Assembly: GCF_014698115.1 (NCBI RefSeq)
Contig: NZ_JACJSJ010000062.1
Location: 1-47,802 of the forward strand
Length of the DNA stretch: 47,802 nucleotides
Direction: 5' to 3'
Source: Nostoc sp. FACHB-973
GTDB taxonomy: Bacteria; Cyanobacteriota; Cyanobacteriia; Cyanobacteriales; Nostocaceae
In this document: positions 17,295 through 26,123 of the stretch, one piece after another
Layout of the letters: each line of letters opens with the position of its first letter
How positions within the stretch are numbered: the first letter of the stretch is position 1
Notes under the pieces: generated by a model
What the model saw: the letters and a program-made list of their open reading frames with translations, nothing else
Databases searched by the model: none
What the model was told of the DNA's origin: nothing
Program-made: the position numbers and the translations under genes

Positions 17295-20200
17295 CTAGTT
17301 TTTTGGATCGGCAATTAAGGTGACTCGTCCTTGTGAACCGTAAGCAACTTCACCGATATAAAGATTCGGGTCGTGAAGTTCGGCTATGATGTGGTTTACT
17401 GACTGTTTAGCGTCAAGTCTGGGACTGAGGTCGATCGCTCTACTAAATACCTTTGGCCATTCCCATCTCAGAGTTTTGGTTAATCCAAATAAACCAGCAG
17501 CGATCGCTCCGAAGTTGACTTTGTAATCTAAACCGAAGGCACCATCAAGATGAGCTACTGTGCAGAAACAACTACGTCCATGACGTGCGGCTTCATTTAA
17601 AGAGGGTTTGAGGTGTTTCGCCATCAAAAATACATGCTTGACGATCGCCTTTTCCTGTTCGATATAGGGAATTGTCCCGGTGTTATTTGCTACAAAAATA
17701 GGATGTAGATGGATGAAAGCCCCAACCTTACCGCAGTGAGTGGCGATCGCTTGTAGTTGTTGTTGGAGATGTTCTTCACTCAAGTTTGCCAAGGTGACGC
17801 GGGTTACTCCTGCGGGTAAGGGCGATTGCTGGGGAATCACCGATTGGGGAAAACTGATGACTACTACTTTCCAGCCTTGGGCGATTAAGGATTCAGTTAA
17901 TTTGTAAGTAGTGAGGGAACCATCATCGGTGATTAAACTGATGTGTCCCTCTGGTAACGTGAAATCCAAATAATCTGGGTGTGGTAGGGTTCTGAGTTTG
18001 GCGGGACGGCGCTGGATATTATGCTCTAATTCCCGCGGCTGTTGGACAAACTCAGGCTCAGACTTTTTTTTTTCACCTCCAGCTAGCTGCTGTAGGTAAT
18101 CAACTATTTGACCGATGGTGCGGAGTTCTCCCAGTTCCTCGATATTCGGTTTGGGTAAGTTGGGGTACATTTCCTGCATCGCCCCTAAGATTTCTACCCG
18201 TTTAATGGAGTCAATCCCCAAGTCGGCTTCCATGTCCATTTCTAGTTCCAGCATTTCTACCGGGTAGCCGGTCTTATCGCTGGTGATGGCTAGCAGAGTT
18301 TCACCCAAGTTTGAAAATTCATTAGTTGCTGCGGGTTCTGGTTCTGGTTGCGGGGTGAATGCAACAACTACGCTCACTTCAGGGGTAACTTCTGCTGGAG
18401 TCTCTACTGCTTGTTGTACTTCGTGAATTGCAATTTCTACAGAAACACTTTTAGAAGCATGGGATTGCAGATATTCTACAACTTGACCGATGGTGCGTTT
18501 TTCTGCCAGTTCTTCTAAATTGGGCTTGGGTAAGTTGGGGTACATTTCCTGTAACGCCCCCAAGATTTCTACCCGTTTGATGGAGTCAATCCCCAAGTCT
18601 GCTTCCATGTCCATATCCATTTCCAGCATCTCCACTGGGTAGCCAGTCTTGTCGCTGGTGATGGCTAGGAGGTTTTTATCCAGGTCAACAATGTCGATGG
18701 TTGCGCTGGGGACTGGGGATTGGGGACTGGGGACTGGGGACTGGGGACTGGGGATTGGGGACTGGGGACTGGGGACTGGGGGAGTTTCGACTACAGGCTG
18801 TACTATTTGGGGGAGTACAGGGGCTACAGGCTCAACTACCTTGGGAGCGGGAAGGGGTGCTTGGATGACTGTTGAGTTGTTTTTCGCTACTGGCTCAGTT
18901 ACAGGTGAGGGTAAAGCTTCTACTATTTTGGTGGTGGCGGGTACTGATGCCTCTTCGGTGACAGTGGTTTCTGTGGTGAAGGGGATGAAATGATGTCCTA
19001 CGCCGTTGCTGAGTTTCTCACTCAGTAGAGCTGCTCCGTCATCTGAGATGATTTGAGCATACTCTTGCTGTATGAGTTGGAAAAAGTTTTTGGTATATTC
19101 CAATTGCTCTTGGAGATATTGCTCATGGATGCGTAGGGTTTCACCTTGTTGGGAGTGAAACTGCATCATGCTGCGCTCTAAGCTTTCCATGACAACTAGC
19201 TTCAACTTGGTGGTTTCAGCTGTGGATTTGCTTTCACTCAACAGGGAATTTTGTTGTTGCATCAGTTGGAAAAACGCTTTGGCGTATTCCATTTGATGGT
19301 TGAGATAACTTCCGTGAACTTGTAAATTCTCGGCTTGATTTTGCTGAAACTGTGTCAGCAGGTATTCTAAACTTTCTAAAAGTTGTTGGTAATTTGCAAG
19401 TTTTTCTGGTGTTGGTTGCATCTTAGATTCCTGAGCTGGTTGACTTAAAAGGGTCACAGGATTCATTTGTTGCTCTGGTTGGGTGGCGATATGAGGTGTC
19501 ACACCGTTCATTGATAGGGGTGTTTTTTTATGTCCGTTTGTCTCTCTGACTGCGAGAGTTGGAGCCGCAGTTTCAGAGGGGATGGGCTGGTTTGGTTTCA
19601 CTGAATTCTCAGATAAAACAGTAGGTAATGTAACTTTGTGCCCGTTTTGCAAAGCTTCAGCGAAGGCGTTTTTCGTTTTTTCGGATCTGTAGTTGATGCC
19701 GTTCAAACGTACATTTAAAGCCTTTTTCTGCTCAATTGCAGGTATGGTTTGGGGAACTTGGTAGGGGTCGAGGTTACTCAAAGCCATACCGATTACCCGC
19801 AACTGCACAACTGCTTCCCGTAAGGAGCGATCGCTATTCTTTTGGGCGCTGGGATTCAGAGATACGGTAATATGGGGGCGATCGCCAAGAATTTCTTTTA
19901 CCAAGTTGGTGAGAATTCTCCTTGGCCCAAATTCCACAAAGCATGTACCACCAGCTGCATAGATGTTTTCAATTTCCTGCTTAAACAGCACTGAGTTGGA
20001 AAGGTGCGTTTCGAGGATTTTTTGAATTGCCTGGGGTTCCTTGGGATACTGCTTGCTGGTAACGTTGCTGTAAACTGGGATTTTGGGATTTTGGAATTGA
20101 ACGGACTTGGTAGCGATCGCAAAGGATTTTTGAGCAAAGGCAATCAGCGGTGTGTGGAATGCTGCTGATACGGGTAACAATACAGCTGTATATCCTTTGT

Positions 20201-22646
20201 CCTGTAAAGCCTGACGGACTTTGGCGATTTCTGCGGTGGGTCCAGCTAAGACAAATTGACTGGGAGAATTTTGATTGGCGATCGCAACTTGGGGAAAATG
20301 TCTCAGTACTGCTTCGACTTTGCTGATATCTTCTTTGACAGCCAGCATACTACCTGCGTCATGATCTGGGTCTTCGGGTGCAGCCATTGCTTGACCCCTA
20401 GCTTTCACCAAGAACAGGTAATCTTCAGTACTCAAAACCCCCGCAGCCCATAATGCTGTGATTTCTCCAAAGCTGTGACCGGCAACAAAATCTGACCTAA
20501 ATCCAGCTTGTTGCAATATGGTGTACATCCCTGCACTCAACACCCCGATGGCTGGTTGAGCGTATTCTGTGCGTTGTAAGGCGGCAATTTGGGCATTTTT
20601 TTCTGCCTCTTCAAACACAGGATGGGGAAAAACGATTTCCGAAAGCGGCTGCAAGTTATCTTTGAGCAACAAGCTATCCATATAGCCATGCAAACGCTGC
20701 ATCATCGGGAAATTCATCACCAATTCCCGTCCCATTTCCAAGTATTGGGAACCTTGACCGGAAAATAAGGCGACAACTTTACCACCCAACTCCATACCAG
20801 AAGCACGGTAATAAATTCCTTGGGGATGTTCCCAAGATGTTGCTGAGCCTTTATTTTTCAGCAAGTCAATGCTAACTTGCAGTAACTTGCAAGTTTCTTC
20901 GAGGTTCTGTGCCACAAATCCAAATCTGGCAGCAGAGAGGGGAATTTCTAGAGATTTGCACTCATTGACTAATTTTGCGTAATGTGTTTTGGCTTCTGGT
21001 GAACGCAATTTCGCTAAAATATCTTCGGATTTGCTTAGCAATTGGGACGGAGTAGAAGCAAACAGCAGCACTTCATTAGCCCCACTGTGTAAGCGGTAGC
21101 CGTGGTTTTGGTCAGCTTGATATTCCTCTAAGACGACGTGATAGTTGGTGCCGCCAAAGCCAAAGGAACTGACACCTGCCCGTCTTGGTGCTTCGCCTTC
21201 AGCACGAATCCAAGGTCTGGTTTCGGTATTCAAATAAAAGGCGGAATTTTTAATATTAAGTTTGGGGTTCGGCTGGGTAATGTTAATAGTCGGCGGTAAT
21301 ACTTTGTGATGTAGCGCCAAAGCTGTTTTCACCAAACTCGCCGCACCCGCAGCCGCTTTGGTATGTCCGATTTGGGATTTCACACTACCCAAAGCGATAT
21401 GCTGCTTTTTCAAGTCATGCTGAGCAAAAAAGTCATGTAAAGAACCGAATTCTGTGGGATCTCCAGCCATTGTGCCGGTGCCATGTGCTTCCATCAAACC
21501 AACGGTGGCGGGAGAAAAGCCTGCATCTTCGTAAGCACGTTCTAGGGCTTTGACTTGGCCTTCTTTGCGGGGAGCATAAATACTCTTGTAACGTCCATCG
21601 CTGGAGGTACCGATACCTTTGATGACGGCGTAAATTTTATCGTTGTCCCGTTCGGCATCTTCCAGACGTTTGAGGACAATCATGCAGATACCTTCACCCA
21701 GCATCATCCCATCAGATTTAGCATCGAAAGGTTTGACATTCTCACTGGGAGAAACGGCTGGTGTTTTGCTGAAGGAGATGTAAGCCATGATGGTGTTATC
21801 GGTGTCAACGCCACCAGTCAGCATCATGTCAGAACGATGCTCAACTAGTTCGCTAATTGCCATTTTTAAGGCACCGAAGGAACTAGCACAAGCAGCATCA
21901 ACTACACAATTCATCCCGCCAAAGTTGAGACGATTGGCAATTCTACCCGCGACTACATTAGCTAACATTCCGGGGAAGGCGTTTTCGTCCCATTTCACAT
22001 AGGCGCTTTTGATTTTCTCGACGATTTTTTGTGTATCTTCGTCAGATAAACCACTACTTTTAAGTGCTTTTTCCCAAATCGGATATTCCAACCTAGCAGA
22101 AAGTGGCATTCCTAACTGCTTAGCCATAGCTACGCCTAAAATTACCCCAACCATTTCGCGGTTAAATTCGCGTTGGTCGCCATAGCCAGCATCTTCCATT
22201 GCCTCTTTTGCAACCACTAAACTTAATAGTTGCGATACATCTGTAACTTCTAAAATGCTGGGGGGAATGCCGAATTCCATCGGGTTAAAATCCACCTCTG
22301 GAATAAATCCACCTCTTTTACAGTAAGTTTTATCTTCAGCAGTTCTGGGATTTGGATCGTAATAATCTTCGACACTCCAGTGAGTGGAGGGAACATCAGT
22401 AATACAGTCAATTTTGTTTACTATATTTTGCCAGTATTCCCGTAAATTTCTGGCTTGAGGTAATAGAGAAGCCATGCCAACAATGGCTATAGGATTGTGT
22501 TGTAATTGTCTGTTAATTTTGTAGATTGACGCTGGTTTTTCTGAACTCATGTTTTTTTCCTCTATAGACCTAATCACAGCCTGTTCACAATTTTTAATCA
22601 GGCTTTCTAACTCCGCTAAGGCAGTATCAATTGAATGAGCAGACAT
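17295..22646 (-). CDS. hglE: HglE, PfaA-like PKS: KS-AT-ACP-ACP-partial KR
   Basis: This is the largest HGL synthase subunit (1783 residues). KS at about 50-510 has C253 (DAACASS), H388 (EAHGTGT) and H428 (QIGHTK). AT at about 620-950 has FSGQGSQ and GHSFGE (S725). A long Q- and P-rich linker (about 960-1320) precedes two tandem ACPs with GIDSIKRVEILG, serines near 1355 and 1478. The C-terminus (about 1540-1783) resembles the structural half of a ketoreductase and stops before any catalytic KR. Tandem ACPs and overall order recall PfaA. The start is uncertain: ATG 22646 gives a helical N-terminal extension, while ATG 22550 (MSSEKPASIYK) has a good GAGG site upstream. It is the first gene of the minus-strand cluster. 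Confidence 0.94.
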   Translation of the reverse strand: MSAHSIDTALAELESLIKNCEQAVIRSIEEKNMSSEKPASIYKINRQLQHNPIAIVGMASLLPQARNLREYWQNIVNKIDCITDVPSTHWSVEDYYDPNPRTAEDKTYCKRGGFIPEVDFNPMEFGIPPSILEVTDVSQLLSLVVAKEAMEDAGYGDQREFNREMVGVILGVAMAKQLGMPLSARLEYPIWEKALKSSGLSDEDTQKIVEKIKSAYVKWDENAFPGMLANVVAGRIANRLNFGGMNCVVDAACASSFGALKMAISELVEHRSDMMLTGGVDTDNTIMAYISFSKTPAVSPSENVKPFDAKSDGMMLGEGICMIVLKRLEDAERDNDKIYAVIKGIGTSSDGRYKSIYAPRKEGQVKALERAYEDAGFSPATVGLMEAHGTGTMAGDPTEFGSLHDFFAQHDLKKQHIALGSVKSQIGHTKAAAGAASLVKTALALHHKVLPPTINITQPNPKLNIKNSAFYLNTETRPWIRAEGEAPRRAGVSSFGFGGTNYHVVLEEYQADQNHGYRLHSGANEVLLFASTPSQLLSKSEDILAKLRSPEAKTHYAKLVNECKSLEIPLSAARFGFVAQNLEETCKLLQVSIDLLKNKGSATSWEHPQGIYYRASGMELGGKVVALFSGQGSQYLEMGRELVMNFPMMQRLHGYMDSLLLKDNLQPLSEIVFPHPVFEEAEKNAQIAALQRTEYAQPAIGVLSAGMYTILQQAGFRSDFVAGHSFGEITALWAAGVLSTEDYLFLVKARGQAMAAPEDPDHDAGSMLAVKEDISKVEAVLRHFPQVAIANQNSPSQFVLAGPTAEIAKVRQALQDKGYTAVLLPVSAAFHTPLIAFAQKSFAIATKSVQFQNPKIPVYSNVTSKQYPKEPQAIQKILETHLSNSVLFKQEIENIYAAGGTCFVEFGPRRILTNLVKEILGDRPHITVSLNPSAQKNSDRSLREAVVQLRVIGMALSNLDPYQVPQTIPAIEQKKALNVRLNGINYRSEKTKNAFAEALQNGHKVTLPTVLSENSVKPNQPIPSETAAPTLAVRETNGHKKTPLSMNGVTPHIATQPEQQMNPVTLLSQPAQESKMQPTPEKLANYQQLLESLEYLLTQFQQNQAENLQVHGSYLNHQMEYAKAFFQLMQQQNSLLSESKSTAETTKLKLVVMESLERSMMQFHSQQGETLRIHEQYLQEQLEYTKNFFQLIQQEYAQIISDDGAALLSEKLSNGVGHHFIPFTTETTVTEEASVPATTKIVEALPSPVTEPVAKNNSTVIQAPLPAPKVVEPVAPVLPQIVQPVVETPPVPSPQSPIPSPQSPVPSPQSPVPSATIDIVDLDKNLLAITSDKTGYPVEMLEMDMDMEADLGIDSIKRVEILGALQEMYPNLPKPNLEELAEKRTIGQVVEYLQSHASKSVSVEIAIHEVQQAVETPAEVTPEVSVVVAFTPQPEPEPAATNEFSNLGETLLAITSDKTGYPVEMLELEMDMEADLGIDSIKRVEILGAMQEMYPNLPKPNIEELGELRTIGQIVDYLQQLAGGEKKKSEPEFVQQPRELEHNIQRRPAKLRTLPHPDYLDFTLPEGHISLITDDGSLTTYKLTESLIAQGWKVVVISFPQSVIPQQSPLPAGVTRVTLANLSEEHLQQQLQAIATHCGKVGAFIHLHPIFVANNTGTIPYIEQEKAIVKHVFLMAKHLKPSLNEAARHGRSCFCTVAHLDGAFGLDYKVNFGAIAAGLFGLTKTLRWEWPKVFSRAIDLSPRLDAKQSVNHIIAELHDPNLYIGEVAYGSQGRVTLIADPKN
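18706..18782. repeat. STRR heptamer array (CTGGGGA) inside hglE
   Basis: Eleven consecutive heptamers, CTGGGGA with two TTGGGGA variants and a CTGGGGG end, occupy the coding region of the linker before the first ACP of HglE. Three heptamers make 21 nt, so the protein has a 7-residue periodicity (PSPQSPV/PSPQSPI) at about residues 1289-1314. The same heptamer occurs in a spacer at 30410-30440. Confidence 0.95.
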
Positions 22647-22891
22647 AGGGCATAGTGAGTACTGTGGATTGCGTAGATACAGTAATTTCTGTTGCCTACT
22701 AAATTAATGAAAATCTCTTTTCTGGTCAGCAGTTAGCTATCTTATCTGCGCTAAATGCTTTTCTCCAAATCAACACCACACGACACATACTGCCCTAATA
22801 AAGCCTTAGGTTTACAGGCAATTTTGGCACACAGCGATCGTGTAAAAATGTTATGCAACGCTTGATTCTTGAAATTGTGGCAATCAACCAA

Positions 22892-22919
22892 TTTTGGATT
22901 TTAGATTTTGGATTTTAGA
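22892..22919. repeat. STRR heptamers TTTTGGA/TTTTAGA
   Basis: Four tandem heptamers alternate TTTTGGA and TTTTAGA. This is the commonest STRR type in the window; the complementary AAATCCA/AAATCTA forms recur near 7050-7095, 25899-25960, 26070-26098, 27357-27385 and 37030-37050. Confidence 0.9.
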
Positions 22920-22937
22920 TTTAAAATTTGAAAATTT

Positions 22938-23174
22938 TTACACCCAAAATAAGTCAGACATCAATCCAAAAAATAATCCAAAATCCAGAATTACGGTGAT
23001 GGTTAATATTTTGAACAATGGTATCCTGCTGAACAGTAGAAATTGAAGAGTAGCTAAGAGAACAGAAACGCTTTTTTCGTCCGCAATAGTTTCATTATCA
23101 AGTCTAACCGCAACAATGTAGTTGGTATTAATGACAGCGTTCTGTGTCTTGATAAATGTCATAGCCAGTTTCAA
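22938..23174 (-). CDS. Doubtful small ORF, possibly a gene remnant
   Basis: This is a 78-residue frame upstream of hglE. The first half (FIKTQNAVINTNYIVAVRLDNETIADEKSVSVLLAT) has normal amino-acid composition and could be the N-terminus of a real cyanobacterial small protein. The second half is hydrophobic and AT-driven, and the downstream side is heptamer repeat, which suggests a gene whose 3' end was lost. I recognise no family. Confidence 0.3.
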   Translation of the reverse strand: MKLAMTFIKTQNAVINTNYIVAVRLDNETIADEKSVSVLLATLQFLLFSRIPLFKILTITVILDFGLFFGLMSDLFWV

Positions 23175-23542
23175 CGTCCAGGATAATACATTTTAGGGGA
23201 TTCGACCCAGGAAAGTTGACAAGTTCGTTACAAAAAACATCACCTTTAATCCGAATTTATGGAATGTGAAAAACTAATTAAACCTTCAGAAGGTGATTAC
23301 CAAGCAGTTAGTTTTAGTTATTTTTACCTTCAAAATCTTAATTAAATAACTAATTTACCTCACAAGTTTTAAGCGTTGAATTAATAAAAAGACTAACATA
23401 CTTTATATAAACTAAATGATTACTTTAAACTTTTTTTATAAAGAACTAGATTATTGTTGATATCTATTGTGCTTAAAATTTGGCATTTTAGTATAATTCG
23501 CAACTCCAAAAATGTATAAATAACAAGAATTATTTTAGTAGA

Positions 23543-23619
23543 TGTAGGGTGTGTTGTCGCCAAGCACCGCACCTTGAATTGTTGACGGTGCGTTAGCCGA
23601 CGGCAGAACGCACCCTACA
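23543..23619. repeat. Palindromic repeat, 77 bp
   Basis: The ends TGTAGGGTGTGTT (23543-23555) and AACGCACCCTACA (23607-23619) are complementary at 12 of 13 positions, and an internal CGCACC/GGTGCG pair continues the fold. It resembles the TAGGGTGCGTT family of dispersed cyanobacterial palindromes. Confidence 0.75.
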
Positions 23620-24447
23620 TTTAAGCGCCGACTTACTTAACATAATTATCTCATCTGTCAATAAAAATTAGCTCTAAAAGTAACAGTATCAATTTATTGG
23701 CTGTTAAGTAATCATTACATGAACACATCGAGCAATGGGAGAGCCATAAGGATTTTTTTTCAGGGAAATATCATAATTAAACTAATGTTTTTGATGATTC
23801 TTTAATATAAATGTAAATAAAAAGCAAAATAGTTATCTATAAAGCAATTGTCAATTTTGAATATGTTGCATGGTAAACATAATCCAATAGGCTTCGCTTG
23901 TACTAAAGAGCGGGAACGTTTAACCCAAGCTACCTTGACAGTTGGAAAACACGCCTGAGTGCGATCGCATTAGGATGTTGTTAACAAAATTGATGATAAT
24001 GTCCGATCTGACACAACATCGCTAATAATAATTTGTTACTAATTTTAGTGTGTAACCACTATTAAGTGATGCTATAAACCTTACTAATCAGGCATTTTGT
24101 AGTCTATACCTACGAGGATTGGAACTAAAAATGAAAATTGTTTTGACGATCAAATCAGGATTTGTACAAAGTTAAATGGTTGACAAATGAAAAACTTTTC
24201 GTCATACTTAAGAACAAGCTTATTCAAGTTTTTTAGTTAATTTTTCGGCGCTTCATTATTCTTGAGAGCTAAATTTTCTGGCTAGCGCTATTGTATTTTA
24301 CGCTACTGGATTCGAGGACAAATGACGATATAACTAAAGAAGCTTTCCAGTAACATAACCATAAGAATTCAGTAGTCAGAAAATTTAGAGAATCAGGAAA
24401 ATATTCGATTAATCAATCTACCAATCATACTAAACTCCTTCTGAATT

Positions 24448-24471
24448 CTGTTAGCGCAGCGGGGCGTAGCC
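24448..24471 (-). repeat. Dispersed 25-bp repeat, copy 2
   Basis: This is the reverse-complement copy of the element at 6910-6934, beginning CTGTTAGCGCAGC, followed by AATTCTG heptamers. It lies about 180 bp upstream of hgdB. Confidence 0.85.
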
Positions 24472-24653
24472 AATTCTGAATTCTGAATTCTTCGTAAAAC
24501 AATTCATATAAAACCATTTAGACCTATCCGCCTGCTTAGGGTAACAGCATCAAGGAGAGGAAAAGCCCTCTTAAGCTAATTGGTGGAGAATCTATTGTTA
24601 TCGACTAAATATAGCCATTTCAGCTATCCCCTAGTAAGAATTGGAATCAAAAT

Positions 24654-25859
24654 ATGGCAGTAAATAAAGAAAGCCGATTATTCACAAAATCCGTTGTTCG
24701 ATCGCGGATAATTTTAGCAGCTTCTCTCACCTTAGCGGCCGGATTAATCGCTTTATATAGTTTGGCATCGTTTTGGCCAAAAGCTAAAGTTGAGATATCA
24801 TCAGCAACCCCGACAAAAACCACCCCGACAAAAGTTGCTGTCACAGCCTTAGGACGTTTGCAGCCAGACGGTGAAGTTACTTCTTTGAATGCTCCCAATG
24901 CTAATAATGGTGTGCGAGTCGAAAAACTGTTAATCAAAGAAGGAGATGCAGTTAAAGCTGGGCAATTACTAGCGTATCTAGAAAATTATGGTCGGGCTAA
25001 AACAGCTTTGCAACAGGCTGTAGACCAACTGCAAGTTGCTAAAGCTAAATTAGCGCAGGTGAAATCTGGGGCGAAAACCGGAGACATCGATGCTCAAAAA
25101 GCAGCGATCGCCAGTTTAGAGTCACAATATAAAGGGGACATTGCTACCCAAGAAGCGACAATCGCCCGTGTCCAGGCTGAAGTAGACAATGCACAAGCTG
25201 AAAACAATCGCTATCAGCAATTATATAAACAAGGTGCGATCGCAGCTTCCGTAGCAGACAGCAAAGCTTTGCAACTCAAAACCACACAACAGCAACTCGC
25301 AGAAGCCCAAGCCAGCAAACAACGCACTCAAGGCACATACCAAGAACAACTCAAGCAATCACAAGCCCAACTCAAGAGTATTAGCGAAGTGCGTAGCGTA
25401 GATGTTCAAGTCGCACAAACTGAAGTCAACAGTGCAACAACTTCCGTTCAACAAGCAAAAGCAGACTTGGATTTAAGTTACATTAAATCTCCCATCAATG
25501 GCAAAATCTTGAAAATTCATGCCAAAACCGGAGAAGTAATTAGCACCAGCACAGGATTTGCTGAGATAGGTAAGACATCACAAATGTATGTGATTGCAGA
25601 GGTGTATCAAACCGACGTTCAAAAAGTGCGTATCGGACAAAAAGCCACCATCACCAGCACTGCATTTAATGGAACATTAAAGGGAACCGTCAAAGAAATT
25701 GGTTGGCAAGTTGACAAACAAAACATCTTCAGCCTTAACCCAGGTTCAGATACAGACCGCAGAATAGTTGAGGTGAAAATCTCCATCGATAACCCCGCAG
25801 ATAGCGAACGGGTGGCGCGTTTAACCAACTTACAAGTAGATGTTGCCATTCAGATTTAG
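24654..25859 (+). CDS. hgdB: HgdB, DevB-like membrane-fusion protein
   Basis: This 401-residue HlyD/DevB-family adaptor has a transmembrane helix near the N-terminus (about 18-40). It continues with a split lipoyl/barrel-sandwich domain (GRLQPDGEVTSL..., VEKLLIKEGDAVKAGQLLAYLE), a long coiled-coil hairpin (about 112-240, rich in Q/A/K) and a C-terminal beta-barrel (SYIKSPINGKILKI onward). It would link the inner-membrane permease HgdC to a TolC-like outer-membrane channel for glycolipid export to the heterocyst envelope. The start ATG is 2 kb from hglE on the opposite strand. hgdC follows after 264 bp. Family and context support HgdB rather than one of the several other DevB paralogues; exact orthology is inferred. 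Confidence 0.88.
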   Translation: MAVNKESRLFTKSVVRSRIILAASLTLAAGLIALYSLASFWPKAKVEISSATPTKTTPTKVAVTALGRLQPDGEVTSLNAPNANNGVRVEKLLIKEGDAVKAGQLLAYLENYGRAKTALQQAVDQLQVAKAKLAQVKSGAKTGDIDAQKAAIASLESQYKGDIATQEATIARVQAEVDNAQAENNRYQQLYKQGAIAASVADSKALQLKTTQQQLAEAQASKQRTQGTYQEQLKQSQAQLKSISEVRSVDVQVAQTEVNSATTSVQQAKADLDLSYIKSPINGKILKIHAKTGEVISTSTGFAEIGKTSQMYVIAEVYQTDVQKVRIGQKATITSTAFNGTLKGTVKEIGWQVDKQNIFSLNPGSDTDRRIVEVKISIDNPADSERVARLTNLQVDVAIQI

Positions 25860-26123
25860 TCTGGGCATTAGTTATTAGTCATTTACAAATAACTAATGAT
25901 CAAATTTTAGATTTTAAATTTTGGATTTTGGATTGAAGATTAAAAATCCAAAATTTAAAAAAGCTTTAGAGCAAAGGAATTCATACTCGCTCTACGAAAA
26001 GCAAGCTACGTGGAACAAATCTAAAATCTAAAATTGTTTATTCAGAGCAACGAACAGGGTATGGGTCAATCTAAAATCTAAAATCCAAAATCTAAAATTC
26101 CTTGACAAATAACAAATAAATCC
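25860..26123. repeat. hgdB-hgdC spacer filled with AAATCTA-type heptamers
   Basis: Most of this spacer is imperfect heptamer repeat in both orientations (about 25899-25960 and 26066-26098, AAATCTA/AAATCCA units), including the 34 bp just before hgdC. No promoter or terminator was recognised. Confidence 0.7.

Larger units (their letters stand above)
22647..24653. other. 2-kb divergent intergenic region, hglE/hgdB
   Basis: This AT-rich region separates the divergent synthesis and export arms and should carry the promoters of both. It holds heptamer repeats (22892-22919), a doubtful minus-strand frame (22938-23174), a palindromic repeat (23543-23619) and the dispersed 25-mer (24448-24471). I found no GTA-N8-TAC NtcA site; the closest, at 24099-24113, has a 9-nt spacing. 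Promoters are not assigned. Confidence 0.6.

Noticed and set aside
18649..18993. Plus-strand frame with GLGTGDW repeats
   Set aside because: It is the antisense of the heptamer array and linker of hglE; its protein is only repeat translation.
24099..24113. GTA...TAC pair resembling an NtcA site upstream of hgdB
   Set aside because: The spacing is 9 nt rather than the required 8, and no suitably placed -10 element was seen.
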